Assembly: GCF_019733355.1 (NCBI RefSeq)
Contig: NZ_JAIHLQ010000018.1
Location: forward strand, 85,175-149,174
DNA length: 64,000 nucleotides
Direction of reading: 5' to 3'
Origin: Pseudomonas baetica
Lineage (GTDB): Bacteria; Pseudomonadota; Gammaproteobacteria; Pseudomonadales; Pseudomonadaceae
Under the pieces are notes generated by a model. That model saw only the letters and a program-made list of their open reading frames with translations, was not told the DNA's origin and did not search any database. Made by a program: the position numbers and the translations under genes. Within the stretch, counting starts at the first letter, position 1, and every line of letters begins with the position of its first letter. Positions 50,278 through 59,777 of this stretch are shown here, one piece after another.

Positions 50278-51295
50278 CCGCATTCGGCGCCTGCAACAGC
50301 CGCGCCCGATAATCGCCGGGCGTGGTGTCGAACCAGCGGCGGAACGCGCGGAAGAAGTTGCTCGGATCGGCGAAACCCAACAGATAGGCGATTTCCAACA
50401 AGGTCATGCTCGGTTGCGCCAGATACTGTTCGGCCAGTTCGCGGCGTGTGTCGTCGAGCAATTGCTGAAAACTCGTGCCCTCCTCCTGCAACCGACGCTG
50501 CAAAGTGCGCTGCGACAAGTGCAAGGTCTGTGCGACGGTATCGCGCTTGGGTTCGCCCTGAGGCAGCAAACGGCAGAGCACCTGGCGGGCCTTGTGGGTC
50601 ACGCGACTTTCGGAAAACCGCGCCAGGTACTCTCCGGCAAACCGGTCATGCAACAGCGCCATCGCCTCGTTGGCGGTGGGCAACGGCGATTCCATGTCGG
50701 CACGTTCGAAGATCAACGCGTCGTAAGGCGCGTTGAACATCAGCGGCGCATGGAAGGCTTGTTTGTAGGGCTGCAGATCAGCCGGTTGATCGCCCTGCAC
50801 CAGCACTTTGACCGGGTGCAGCGTGCGCCCGGTCAGCCAGCCACACAGGGCCAACGCACAGGCCAGCGAAGCTTCGGCGCTTTGCCGGGTCGGCGGCAGA
50901 TGATCGCCGTGCACGGTCAGAATCAGCGCATAACCTTCTTCAAGCAAACGAAAACTCAGGTCGGCACTTTCGGCGATGATGCGCTGATAACGCACCAATC
51001 GCTGAAAACCTTCGGCCAGGGTATTACTCGACATCAGCGCATAACCGGCGACATGAAACGAGGCCGGCCGCACCACTTTGCCCATGTTCAGGCCGATCGC
51101 CGGGTTACCGGACAGCTCGACAGCCCGTTGCCAGAGTCGGGTCATGGAGTCTTGCGGGAAGCGCGCATCCGGATCATCCAGGGCGGTGTAATCGAGCCCC
51201 AATTGCTTGAACAGAACCCGGCAATCCAGGCCGTCCATCTCCAATGCTTTGACAATCCCCATCGCCCAGCTTGCAGAAGTCGTTCGTTCGCTCAT
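50234..51295 (-). CDS. AraC-family transcriptional regulator (OruR/ArgR-like architecture)
   Basis: A 353-residue regulator. The N-terminal ~190 residues look like the arabinose-binding-type domain PF12625 (GLDYTALDDPDARFPQ, NPAIGLNMGKVVRPASF in parts). The C-terminal ~100 residues are the AraC helix-turn-helix pair (LHLSQRTLQRRLQEEG, AYLLGFADPSNFFRAFRRW). The effector and targets are unknown; no catabolic operon lies next to it. It converges with and overlaps trkH. Confidence 0.88.
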   Translation of the reverse strand: MSERTTSASWAMGIVKALEMDGLDCRVLFKQLGLDYTALDDPDARFPQDSMTRLWQRAVELSGNPAIGLNMGKVVRPASFHVAGYALMSSNTLAEGFQRLVRYQRIIAESADLSFRLLEEGYALILTVHGDHLPPTRQSAEASLACALALCGWLTGRTLHPVKVLVQGDQPADLQPYKQAFHAPLMFNAPYDALIFERADMESPLPTANEAMALLHDRFAGEYLARFSESRVTHKARQVLCRLLPQGEPKRDTVAQTLHLSQRTLQRRLQEEGTSFQQLLDDTRRELAEQYLAQPSMTLLEIAYLLGFADPSNFFRAFRRWFDTTPGDYRARLLQAPNAVSDAKRPEYTAQTP

Positions 51296-51459
51296 GGCGT
51301 TATTCTTTTACATGATGGGCCGCCTGTTACGGCCCTATTTGCGAAGGATACTAAAGTGGCGCCGATTGTCACTGGCCCACCTCCATGATCACTCTAGACT
51401 CAAATAGGCTTCCCGCAGAACAACTCGTCGCCAGAACAATAAACACAGAGATCGCGGTC

Positions 51460-51771
51460 GTGGAAAACATCAAACATTTCAACAGTTTCGCCGAGTTCTA
51501 TCCGTACTACCTCAGCGAACACAACAACAGCACCTGTCGTCGCCTGCATTTCATCGGCACGACACTGGTGATTTTTATTCTCGCGCTGACCATCGCCAAA
51601 GGTGCATGGCTACTGTTGCTGGCCCTGCCGCTGGCCGGATACAGCTTTGCCTGGGCCGGGCATTTCTTCTTCGAAAAGAACCGCCCGGCGACGTTTCAAC
51701 ATCCGTTCTACAGCTTGCTTGGCGACTTTGTCATGTACCGCGACATGATTCTGGGGCGCGTGGCGTTCTGA
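51460..51771 (+). CDS. Mpo1-like / DUF962 family membrane protein
   Basis: A 103-residue protein with two hydrophobic spans. It has YYLSEHNNSTCRRLHFIGTT, then a GHFFFEKNRPATFQHPFYS-type block and LGDFVMYRDM, as in the DUF962/Mpo1 family; yeast Mpo1 is an iron dioxygenase of fatty-acid alpha-oxidation. I chose the GTG at 51460 because homology begins there (VENIKHFNSF); an ATG 25 codons upstream lacks a ribosome site. Confidence 0.82.
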   Translation: MENIKHFNSFAEFYPYYLSEHNNSTCRRLHFIGTTLVIFILALTIAKGAWLLLLALPLAGYSFAWAGHFFFEKNRPATFQHPFYSLLGDFVMYRDMILGRVAF

Positions 51772-51795
51772 AAAAAGAAACAGTGAGGATGGCCG

Positions 51796-52386
51796 ATGAA
51801 CAACAACGCGCGCTTCACCCATATGAAGGACGGCACGCAGGAAGACTGGGCGGTCATCGCTGCAGATTTCAGTGCCTACACCAGACAGTTGCCGTCACGG
51901 ATCATGACGCACCTGAAATTGCTCGAAGGTGACTTCGGCGGTTTTCCGGTGGATCGCCTGACGCACTCGCTGCAAACCGCGACCCGCGCTTTTCGTGACG
52001 GACGTGACGAGGAATACGTGGTGTGCGCGTTGTTACATGACATCGGTGACACCCTCGGCTCTTACAACCATCCGGACATTGCGGCAGCGATCCTCAAGCC
52101 GTTCGTCAGTGCCGAAAACCTGTGGATGGTCGAGAAGCACGGGGTGTTTCAGGGGTACTACTTCTTTCATCACTTGGGCATGGATCGACACTTGCGCGAG
52201 CAGTTCAAGGAGCATCCGCAGTTTCAGGCAACCGCCGAATTCTGCGCCAAGTACGATGCGGCGGCATTTGACCCAGCCTATGAAACCCTGCCGCTCAGCT
52301 TCTTCGAACCGATGATGGAGCGATTGTTCGCCGAGCCGAAGCACTCGATTTACAAGGCCGCGATGCAAGAACACGCCCCAGCCTGA
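51796..52386 (+). CDS. HD-domain protein, probable phosphohydrolase
   Basis: A 196-residue protein with the HD metal motif LLHDIGD (His81-Asp82), an upstream histidine in RLTHSLQTA and further His in HHLGMDRHL. Related proteins act on phosphorylated small molecules or inositol-like polyols, but the substrate cannot be named. GTGAGGATGGCCG precedes the ATG. It follows the DUF962 gene by 24 bases and may be co-transcribed. Confidence 0.82.
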   Translation: MNNNARFTHMKDGTQEDWAVIAADFSAYTRQLPSRIMTHLKLLEGDFGGFPVDRLTHSLQTATRAFRDGRDEEYVVCALLHDIGDTLGSYNHPDIAAAILKPFVSAENLWMVEKHGVFQGYYFFHHLGMDRHLREQFKEHPQFQATAEFCAKYDAAAFDPAYETLPLSFFEPMMERLFAEPKHSIYKAAMQEHAPA

Positions 52387-52401
52387 GAACACCACAAACC
52401 A

Positions 52402-52491
52402 GTGTGGGAGCGAGCTGGCTGGCGAATGCGCAGTGTCAGACGACTCTACGTTGCCTGATGTGTTGCCTTCGCGAGCAAGCTCGCTCCCAGG
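52402..52491. repeat. REPIN after the HD-domain gene
   Basis: AGTGTGGGAGCGAGCTGGCT and the inverted GCGAGCAAGCTCGCTCCCAG flank about 45 bases; the first arm is partly decayed (TGGCTGG for TGCTCGC). Confidence 0.86.
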
Positions 52492-52505
52492 TGGTTCTCT
52501 GTCGT

Positions 52506-53321
52506 TCAGGCCAATTCGGCAACTTTTGCAGCCTTGAGCTGGGCCTCTCGCGCCTGCGCATCCGCCAATCGATACAACTCGATCGTGCCATCCCAGTGCT
52601 CGATCAGCGCCGTGCACGACTCCACCCAATCGCCGCAATTGAGGTAATCCACCTCCCCCACCTTACGGATCTCGGCATGGTGAATGTGCCCACAGACCAC
52701 GCCATGCAACTCGCGTTTGACACATTCATGGGCGATCGCTTCTTCAAAGTCACTGATGAAACTCACCGCCGTCTTCACCTTGTGTTTCAGATACGCCGAT
52801 AGCGACCAGTAACCGTAGCCATACCGGGCGCGCCAGTGATTGAGCCAGCGATTGAGCGTCAGGGTGAATTCGTAGGCAGAGTCGCCGAGAAAGGCCAGCC
52901 AGCGGTGGTAACGGGTAATCACATCGAACTGGTCACCGTGAATCACCAGCAAATGCCGACCATCGGCCGTGACATGCACCGCCTCATCGACCAACTGAAT
53001 GTTGCCCAGAATCAGCTTCGAATAGCGGCGCAAGAACTCATCGTGGTTACCGGTGACGTAGATCACTTCCGTGCCGCGTTTGCTCATGGTCAGCAGGCGG
53101 CGGATCACGTTGGTGTGCGCCTGTGGCCAGTACATGCCGCCGCGCAGTTTCCAGCCGTCGATGATGTCGCCGACCAGGTAAATCTTGTCGGCATGGTAGC
53201 CCTTGAGAAATTGCGACAAGTGCTCGGCCTGGCAATCGCGCGTGCCTAGATGCACGTCGGAAATCCACAGGGTTCGTACCCGTTGTTTACGGCTGGGTTT
53301 GGCGAGCTCGGCGCTGGTCAT
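52506..53321 (-). CDS. UDP-2,3-diacylglucosamine diphosphatase-like metallophosphoesterase
   Basis: A 271-residue calcineurin-type phosphoesterase. Metal motifs are SDVHLG (Asp22, His24), GDIIDGW (Asp52), GNHDEF (Asn92, His93), HGDQFD (His128) and CGHIHHAE. It resembles the LpxH/YbbF-like family that cleaves UDP-diacylglucosamine in lipid A synthesis, but it is a longer side branch; the classic lpxH is expected elsewhere. The ATG at 53321 follows AGAGGGTTGCCC. A 132-base gap separates it from the divergent AraC gene. Confidence 0.8.
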   Translation of the reverse strand: MTSAELAKPSRKQRVRTLWISDVHLGTRDCQAEHLSQFLKGYHADKIYLVGDIIDGWKLRGGMYWPQAHTNVIRRLLTMSKRGTEVIYVTGNHDEFLRRYSKLILGNIQLVDEAVHVTADGRHLLVIHGDQFDVITRYHRWLAFLGDSAYEFTLTLNRWLNHWRARYGYGYWSLSAYLKHKVKTAVSFISDFEEAIAHECVKRELHGVVCGHIHHAEIRKVGEVDYLNCGDWVESCTALIEHWDGTIELYRLADAQAREAQLKAAKVAELA

Positions 53322-53453
53322 GGGCAACCCTCTGCGATGTTTTCGCCAGAGTGCGCCCGTCCGGTTAATCGACCATGACAGGCGCGAGTCAGTCCTGTGA
53401 CAGCGCACCCCGAATGCGACGGTGTAGACTGACGCCCTGCCCGGAGACCTGCC

Positions 53454-54218
53454 ATGCGTCCGATCCTCACCCTGCGTCAGTACACCCGCGACCTGATCGT
53501 CCACAGCCACGACCACGCTCAATTGGTCTTCGGGTTGTCCGGCGCGCTGGATTTCGAGGTCGAGGGCTGCGGCAGCCAAGTGCGTCAGCAAAGTTTTGTG
53601 GTGGTCCCGTCTGGTGCCCATCACGCCTGCGACAGTCCGGGCGGCAGTCGTTGTCTGGTGATGGACATTCCTGACGGGCAATGGCTGACCGATTCGCTAG
53701 GGGAACATGCCGACGCCAGTCGCCGTTTGCTCGACCAGACTGCGCGATTATCGCTGGATTCGGGGCAGAGCCAACTGGTCAGTTGGCTGGCCAGCAGTCC
53801 GGTCAGCGATCCACTGATCGCTCAGCAAGGCGCGGTGTTGCTGCTGGCCAGCCTGAATCACGCGCAACCCGCCGAACTCAGAGCCCGCCGCCTGCCTTAT
53901 GCGGCGCTCGACAGACACATCGAGCAATACGCCGCCTACCCACTTCAAGTCGCCGATCTGGCGCGGGTCGCCGGGTTGTCCAGCGCACGCCTGCATGCAC
54001 GCTTCATGGCCGAATGCGGGCAGACGCCGATGGATTACATCCGCAGTCGTCGACTGCACCTGGCAGTGCAGATGCTGCGTGACACGGGACTGCCCATCGG
54101 CGAAATCGCCAGTCGCGTCGGCTACAGCTCGCAGAGTGCTTTCTCGGCCGTCGTCCTGCGAGAGTTCGGCTCATCTCCCGGCCAACTGCGGCGCGACTCC
54201 TACAACAAAAGACGCTAG
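53454..54218 (+). CDS. AraC-family regulator with N-terminal cupin domain
   Basis: A 254-residue regulator. The N-terminal cupin (HSHDHAQLVFGLSGALDFE) senses an unknown ligand, and the C-terminal AraC domain (DLARVAGLSSARLHARF; EIASRVGYSSQSAFSAVV) binds DNA. The adjacent EamA exporter on the same strand, 72 bases downstream, is a likely target or partner. Confidence 0.9.
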   Translation: MRPILTLRQYTRDLIVHSHDHAQLVFGLSGALDFEVEGCGSQVRQQSFVVVPSGAHHACDSPGGSRCLVMDIPDGQWLTDSLGEHADASRRLLDQTARLSLDSGQSQLVSWLASSPVSDPLIAQQGAVLLLASLNHAQPAELRARRLPYAALDRHIEQYAAYPLQVADLARVAGLSSARLHARFMAECGQTPMDYIRSRRLHLAVQMLRDTGLPIGEIASRVGYSSQSAFSAVVLREFGSSPGQLRRDSYNKRR

Positions 54219-54290
54219 TTTGCCGACAGACTTGTTGGCCGAGACACGGTTCAATAGGTCAATGAATTTGTGTTTGGATCAAGGATTGCA

Positions 54291-55184
54291 ATGACTCCGC
54301 GTACCGCCCTCGGCGCTCTGCATATTGGTGCTTTGATGTTCGGCCTGACCGGCGTGTTCGGCAAGCTCGCCGCCGCATCGCCCGCCGTTATCGTCTTCGG
54401 ACGTGCTGCTTTCGCCGTGCTCGCCTTGGCGTTTTTCGCCCGCTTCGCCAGCCAGAGTGGCTGGCAGAAACTTCAAGCCGTCGACTGGCGCCGTCTCGCT
54501 CTTAGCGGCGTGTTGCTGGCCGGGCACTGGGTGAGTTTTTTCATCGCCGTAAAAGTCGCCGGCGTTGCGATCGCCACGTTGGGCTTCGCGAGTTTTCCGG
54601 CATTTACGGTGATTCTTGAGGGACTGATCTTCCGCGAACGCATCCGCGCCAATGAAATAGTGTTAGTGGTGCTGGTCAGCATTGGTTTGGTGCTCGTGAC
54701 CCCAGCGTTCGATCTGGCGAGCGGTGCAACCACCGGTTTGCTTTGGGCGGTCTTATCGGGGCTGTTGTTTTCCCTGCTGTCGCTGACCAACCGGGCCAGC
54801 TCCGGGCGTATCCCGGCGGTGCAAGCGGCGCTGTGTCAGAACGTGGTGGTGGCACTGTGTTTGCTGCCGGTCGCGGCACCGCAACTGAGCGAAGTCAGCG
54901 CGCTGGACTGGCTATGGATCGCCCTGCTCGGGGTGTTCTGCACCGGTGTCGCCCACAGCCTGTTCGTCGCCAGTCTGGCGGTGATCAAGGCGCGCACGGC
55001 GGCTGTGGTATTTGCGATGGAACCGGTTTACGGCATCACCATGGCCTGGCTGCTGTTCAATGAAAACCCGACGCTACGCATGCTCATCGGCGGCGCGCTG
55101 ATCATCGTGGCTATCGTGGTGTCTGCTCGCATGTCCGGCCATGCCGACAAAAAAACCGTGGCCGCCGAGGCTGCCTCTCACTGA
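54291..55184 (+). CDS. EamA-family (DMT) transporter
   Basis: A 297-residue inner-membrane protein with ten predicted spans in two EamA repeats (ALHIGALMFGLTGVFGKLAA; GLLWAVLSGLLFSLLSL). Family members export amino acids or other metabolites. AAGGATTGCA precedes the ATG. It follows the AraC gene. Its end overlaps the converging SelW-like gene by seven bases. Confidence 0.88.
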   Translation: MTPRTALGALHIGALMFGLTGVFGKLAAASPAVIVFGRAAFAVLALAFFARFASQSGWQKLQAVDWRRLALSGVLLAGHWVSFFIAVKVAGVAIATLGFASFPAFTVILEGLIFRERIRANEIVLVVLVSIGLVLVTPAFDLASGATTGLLWAVLSGLLFSLLSLTNRASSGRIPAVQAALCQNVVVALCLLPVAAPQLSEVSALDWLWIALLGVFCTGVAHSLFVASLAVIKARTAAVVFAMEPVYGITMAWLLFNENPTLRMLIGGALIIVAIVVSARMSGHADKKTVAAEAASH

Positions 55185-55465
55185 GTACGGTCGTTGTGGC
55201 CGAGGTCGCGGTCAGGATCAATCTGATCGCGAACCCGTTGCTTCAGCACCTTGGCTTCGGGGAAACCGCCGTCCGCCTTGCGCTCCCAGATCTGCACGCC
55301 GTCGCAAGTGATGTGAAACACCCCGCCGGTGCCAGGCACCAATGACACTTTGCCCAGATCATCGCCGAAGGTGCTGAGCAACTCTTGCGCCAGCCACGCG
55401 GCGCGCAGAAGCCATTGGCATTGGGTGCAATAGGTGATGACAACTTCTGCTTTTGCGACAGTCAT
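55178..55465 (-). CDS. SelT/SelW/SelH (Rdx) family protein
   Basis: A 95-residue thioredoxin-like protein with CTQC at residues 13-16 (the Cys-x-x-Cys/Sec motif of SelW; here both are cysteine). The C-terminal block GGVFHITCDGVQIWERKADGG fits the Rdx family. It is probably a small redox protein. A longer upstream frame overlaps the patatin gene and is not used. Confidence 0.9.
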   Translation of the reverse strand: MTVAKAEVVITYCTQCQWLLRAAWLAQELLSTFGDDLGKVSLVPGTGGVFHITCDGVQIWERKADGGFPEAKVLKQRVRDQIDPDRDLGHNDRTQ

Positions 55466-55497
55466 GTTCGTTGAAACTCCTGAGACGAGGGCGCCGC

Positions 55498-55503
55498 TAT
55501 AAT
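55498..55503 (+). promoter_or_regulatory. -10 box ahead of the patatin gene
   Basis: A perfect TATAAT 32 bases before the patatin ATG, in the 70-base gap shared with the divergent SelW-like gene. No well-spaced -35 was found; TTGAAA at 55471 is 21 bases away. Confidence 0.45.
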
Positions 55504-55535
55504 AGACGGCTTTATTGCTTGCCCAGAGACTCACA

Positions 55536-57737
55536 ATGCGCCGTCTGCTGTTCTGCCTGCTGCTTGGTTTCCTGCCCCTGTTCGTCCTCGCCAGCGTCCA
55601 TGCCAGTGAGTCACCACGGCCAAAAGTCGGCCTGGTGCTGTCCGGCGGCGCCGCTCGCGGTCTCGCGCATATCGGCGTGCTCAAGGCACTTGAAGAGCAA
55701 GGCATCAAGATCGATGCGATTGCCGGCACCAGCATGGGCGCGGTGGTCGGCGGGCTATACGCCTCTGGCTACAAGATTGATGAGCTGGAAAAACTCGCGC
55801 TGCAGATCGACTGGCAGCAGGCACTCTCCGATGCGCCACCCCGGGAAGATGTGCCGTTCCGGCGAAAACAGGATGACCGAGATTTTCTGGTGAAACAGAA
55901 ACTCAGTTTCCGCGACGACGGCAGCCTCGGTCTGCCCTTGGGCGTGATTCAGGGCCAGAATCTGTCGCTGCTGCTGGAAAGCCTGTTGGCCCACACCAGC
56001 GATACCCGCGACTTCGACAAACTGCCGATCCCGTTCCGCGCCGTGGCCACCGACATCGCCAATGGTGAAAAAGTAGTGTTCCGCAAAGGTCACCTGCCTC
56101 AGGTGATCCGCGCCAGCATGTCGATCCCGGCCGTGTTCGCACCGGTCGAACTGGATGGTCGTCTGCTGGTGGACGGCGGCATGACTGACAATATCCCGCT
56201 CGATGTGGCACGGGAAATGGGGGTCGACGTGGCGATCGTGGTCGACATCGGTACGCCGCTGCGCAACCGCAAGCAACTGAACACCGTGGTCGACGTACTC
56301 AACCAGTCGATCACCCTGATGACCCGACGCAACTCGGAAGAGCAACTGGCAGTGCTTAAACCTTCAGATGTGCTGATCCAGCCTGCGTTGGCTGCGTTTG
56401 GCGTCACTGATTTCGGCAAAGCCCAAGAGATGATCGACGCTGGCTACCGCGCGACCAGAATTCTCGACGCGCGCCTTGCCGTGCTCAAACCCAACGAACC
56501 GCAGGACGCCGAACTCAACGCCGCACGCTCGCCGGGTCAACGCACGCCGATCATCACCGCGATCAAAGTCGAGAACAACTCGAAAGTCGACGACGATGTG
56601 ATCCGCTACTACATCCGCCAACACATCGGCGAGCCTCTGGATCTGGGGCGATTGCATTCGGACATGGGCACCTTGTACGGCCTCGACTACTTCGAGCAAG
56701 TGCAATACCGCGTGGTACACAAGGGCCAGGATCACACCTTGGTGATCAGCGCCCGTGGCAAACGCAGCGGCACCGATTACCTCAGGGTCGGCCTGAACCT
56801 GTCGGACGACATGCGCGGCGACAGCGCCTTCAACCTCGGTGCCAGTTATCGCATCAACGGTATCAACCGCCTCGGCGCCGAATGGCTGACCCGCGCGCAG
56901 TTCGGCGATAAACAGGAACTGTACAGCGAGTTCTATCAGCCACTGGACGTCGGCTCGCGCTACTTCATCGCCCCCTCGGTGGTGTTCGAAGCACAGAACG
57001 TCGATGCGGTGCTCGACAATGATCCGATCGCCCAGTACCGCGTCGAGCGCTACGGTATGGCCCTGAACGTCGGTCGACAGATTGGCAACAACGGTGAAGT
57101 GCGTTTCGGCGTCGGCGAGGCCTGGGGCAAGGCCGACGTGCGCATTGGCGATCAGGACCTGCCGAGTGAAAGTTTCAACGAGGGCTTCTATTCGCTCAAG
57201 TATTCCTATGATTCGCTGGACAACGTTTACTACCCCCATGAGGGCAAGGACGTCAGCCTGACGCTGCTGCAATTCGAACCGAGCCTGGGCTCGGATACGC
57301 GTTACCGGCAGTGGGAATTCAAACTCGACAAAGCCATGAGCCGCGGGCCGGATACGCTGATTCTGGGAGGTCGCTATGGCCGCACCCTCGACGACACCAA
57401 CGTCGTGACGTCGAGCTTCCTGCTCGGTGGGGCGCGGCAATTGTCGGGGTTCCGCGAGGACTCGATTTCCGGGCAGAACGTCAGTCTGATGCGGGCGGTG
57501 TATTACCGCCGGCTGACACCGCGCTCGTATCTGCCGCTGGACTTCCCGCTGTATGCCGGGGCTTCGCTTGAACGCGGACGGGCATGGAACAACGACAACG
57601 AATTCGACAGTGGCTACATCAATGCGGCAAGCGTGTTCATCGGTTTCGATACGCCGCTGGGACCGTTGAATTTCAGTTATGGATTGAATGATGCGAATGA
57701 GCAGGCGGTGTATTTGAATCTGGGGCAGACGTTCTGA
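55536..57737 (+). CDS. plpD: PlpD-type patatin-like phospholipase autotransporter (type Vd secretion)
   Basis: A 733-residue protein with a signal peptide (MRRLLFCLLLGFLPLFVLASVHA). The patatin domain has the oxyanion motif SGGAARG (36-42), nucleophile Ser66 in GTSMG and the DGG catalytic Asp213. A POTRA domain (about 350-420) and a 16-strand-type beta barrel ending in Phe (LNLGQTF) follow. P. aeruginosa PlpD (728 residues) is a secreted phospholipase A1 of the same plan. The ATG at 55536 is preceded by CAGAGACTCACA. Confidence 0.94.
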   Translation: MRRLLFCLLLGFLPLFVLASVHASESPRPKVGLVLSGGAARGLAHIGVLKALEEQGIKIDAIAGTSMGAVVGGLYASGYKIDELEKLALQIDWQQALSDAPPREDVPFRRKQDDRDFLVKQKLSFRDDGSLGLPLGVIQGQNLSLLLESLLAHTSDTRDFDKLPIPFRAVATDIANGEKVVFRKGHLPQVIRASMSIPAVFAPVELDGRLLVDGGMTDNIPLDVAREMGVDVAIVVDIGTPLRNRKQLNTVVDVLNQSITLMTRRNSEEQLAVLKPSDVLIQPALAAFGVTDFGKAQEMIDAGYRATRILDARLAVLKPNEPQDAELNAARSPGQRTPIITAIKVENNSKVDDDVIRYYIRQHIGEPLDLGRLHSDMGTLYGLDYFEQVQYRVVHKGQDHTLVISARGKRSGTDYLRVGLNLSDDMRGDSAFNLGASYRINGINRLGAEWLTRAQFGDKQELYSEFYQPLDVGSRYFIAPSVVFEAQNVDAVLDNDPIAQYRVERYGMALNVGRQIGNNGEVRFGVGEAWGKADVRIGDQDLPSESFNEGFYSLKYSYDSLDNVYYPHEGKDVSLTLLQFEPSLGSDTRYRQWEFKLDKAMSRGPDTLILGGRYGRTLDDTNVVTSSFLLGGARQLSGFREDSISGQNVSLMRAVYYRRLTPRSYLPLDFPLYAGASLERGRAWNNDNEFDSGYINAASVFIGFDTPLGPLNFSYGLNDANEQAVYLNLGQTF

Positions 57738-57765
57738 TTCTCAAAGATTGATGGCGCCTGAAGGG

Positions 57766-57847
57766 CCGACTTCGCGAACAAGCCGCTCCCACACTGGTTT
57801 TGTGAACACGAGCCCAATGTGGAAAGCGGGCTTGCTCGCGAAGGCGT
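57766..57847. repeat. Decayed REPIN between plpD and the fimV-like gene
   Basis: ACTTCGCGAACAAGCCGCTC and the inverted GGAAAGCGGGCTTGCTCGCG flank about 40 bases; both arms have drifted from the consensus. Confidence 0.8.
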
Positions 57848-57883
57848 CAAAACAATCACCCCATCAACACACTTGGTCTCAGA

Positions 57884-59650
57884 TCAACGAATCCCCGCCA
57901 ACAACGTCCGGGCCGTTTGTTTCAACGGTTCATCCCCGTCCTTGAGCAACTCGCTGAGCAACGCGATCGCACTGTCAATGTCACCGTCATCGATGCAGGT
58001 CTGCGCCTGTTCGAGTTTCCCGGCACTGGCTGCCTCGACGGGCTCCGACATGTGCAAATCCAGTGGTTCCAGTGCCGGTGACGGCTCTGGATCGCCAAAC
58101 TCATCGAGAAAGTCATCGTCCAGCGGCTGCGCGTCCGACTCGGGGATCCACTCAAGCTCCGCTTCCTCGGCGGTTTCAGTCTCTGGCAACTCGAAATCCT
58201 GCGGCAACACTTGCAGGCTGGAGCCGAATGCAGATTTGCTGGTGGATGGCGGCGGCACCGAACGGGTGTCCTCGAGATCCCAACTGGAATCCATCGACAA
58301 CTGATCCAGATTCAATTGGAAATCATCCTCCAGCACTGCTGGTTCGGGCGCGGCGCTGGCAACCAACGGGGCGGCTGCAGAGACCGGCGCAGGGCTCTCC
58401 AGCGCCGGATAGCGGGCACGGACATCCTGCAATTGTCGAGCGTCAAGGCCTAGCTCGCGCAAATTGCTTTCGTGCTGCTCGTACGCGGCACTATCGCCCT
58501 GCTGCCCCAGCACTTCCAGCAATTGCAAACTGAGATCGATGCGATCCGGCTCCTTGTGCAAAGCGTCGCGCAACAGTCCAACTGCTTCGCCGAGTCGGCC
58601 ATAGGCCAGGTAAATGCCCACCGCCTCCAGCACATTATCCGCAGCTGGCTCATTACGATGCTCGGCAGAGACATGAGCCCTGAAAGGTTCAGTGTTTGCG
58701 GGTGCGTCCTGAACAAACTCATTGCTCAACGGCGCCAGAGGCACCAGCGGCAGCGCCACATCGCCCTGTCCCTGTTGCTGTCTTCGACGCAGGATGAACA
58801 ACACAGCCAATGCCCCCAGCAATAGCAGCAGCCCTCCCAGCAATGGCCAGTTCAAACCGTCATCTGTGGACTCGACCGGTGCAGCAACCGGAGCCGGGGA
58901 CACGACAGGTGCTGGCGGGGCCTTTTGCAGCTCGGCCATGCGGGTTTGCAGATCACTGATCTGCTTCTTGCCTTCGGCAATTTGCACATCTTGTGTTTGC
59001 AGTCTGGCGTTCAATTCGTCGATGGTCTTTTGCGACTGCTGGTTCTGCAGCACGCTCGCCGCCAGTTGCTCGGCCAGTGCATCGTTGACCGGCGCCGTTG
59101 CCGTTGCTGGCACAGGCGCACTTTCGCGCTTGCCCTGGGCTGCCTGCGTCGGTGCGGTGACCGGTTCGACAGTGGGAAATGCAGAGGATTGCGCGCGCGG
59201 ATCCGGCTCATCAGTGGCCGGGACAATACCGGGCGAGCCCGGCGGATCGATCAGCACCGTGTACTCGCGCAGCAAGCGGCCATTGGGCTGATTGAGCTGT
59301 ACCAGAAAATCCAGAAACGGCTCGTTGACGGGTTTGCTGGAGGTCACACGGATCATCTGGCGGTTGCCATGCAGGATCGGCGTGAACTTGAGGTTGTTGA
59401 GAAAGAACACCCGCTCAACCCCAGCGCGACCGAATTCGTCTGCCGAGGCCAGACTCACTGAAAGATCGCTTTGGGTCAGACCGCCGACATCAACCAAGGC
59501 GATATCCGCCTTGAGCGGCTGATTGAGGGCTGAATGAACGGTGATATCACCCAGCCCCAAGGCCAGCGACCAGGTCGAATAGCCGAACACGCCTGCGACC
59601 AAAAGCCCTTTAGCGCAAACGCGCAGTACCATGTGCCAACTTGCGAGCAT
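57884..59650 (-). CDS. FimV-like protein
   Basis: A 588-residue inner-membrane protein. The N-terminal FimV domain after the signal has LGDITVHSALNQPLKADIAL and LLREYTVLIDPPGSP. A coiled coil (about 190-245), a membrane span near 263-283 (WPLLGGLLLLLGALAVLF), an acidic cytoplasmic region and the C-terminal FimV/TPR-like domain (AQTCIDDGDIDSAIALL) follow. It is shorter than P. aeruginosa FimV (about 900) and not beside asd/truA, so it is probably a paralogue. FimV proteins organise cell poles, type IV pili and motility. The ATG at 59650 follows AAGGG by six bases. Confidence 0.85.
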   Translation of the reverse strand: MLASWHMVLRVCAKGLLVAGVFGYSTWSLALGLGDITVHSALNQPLKADIALVDVGGLTQSDLSVSLASADEFGRAGVERVFFLNNLKFTPILHGNRQMIRVTSSKPVNEPFLDFLVQLNQPNGRLLREYTVLIDPPGSPGIVPATDEPDPRAQSSAFPTVEPVTAPTQAAQGKRESAPVPATATAPVNDALAEQLAASVLQNQQSQKTIDELNARLQTQDVQIAEGKKQISDLQTRMAELQKAPPAPVVSPAPVAAPVESTDDGLNWPLLGGLLLLLGALAVLFILRRRQQQGQGDVALPLVPLAPLSNEFVQDAPANTEPFRAHVSAEHRNEPAADNVLEAVGIYLAYGRLGEAVGLLRDALHKEPDRIDLSLQLLEVLGQQGDSAAYEQHESNLRELGLDARQLQDVRARYPALESPAPVSAAAPLVASAAPEPAVLEDDFQLNLDQLSMDSSWDLEDTRSVPPPSTSKSAFGSSLQVLPQDFELPETETAEEAELEWIPESDAQPLDDDFLDEFGDPEPSPALEPLDLHMSEPVEAASAGKLEQAQTCIDDGDIDSAIALLSELLKDGDEPLKQTARTLLAGIR

Positions 59651-59777
59651 GAGCATCCCTTAAATAAGCAAAACCGACTTCTATGCGTTCGCACATCCGG
59701 TACGAACACGATATTGCCCAGTAGTTCTTATAGTCTGCTCAGCGCGATCTCTCAAAAAAACGGCACGAGGTTATGCC

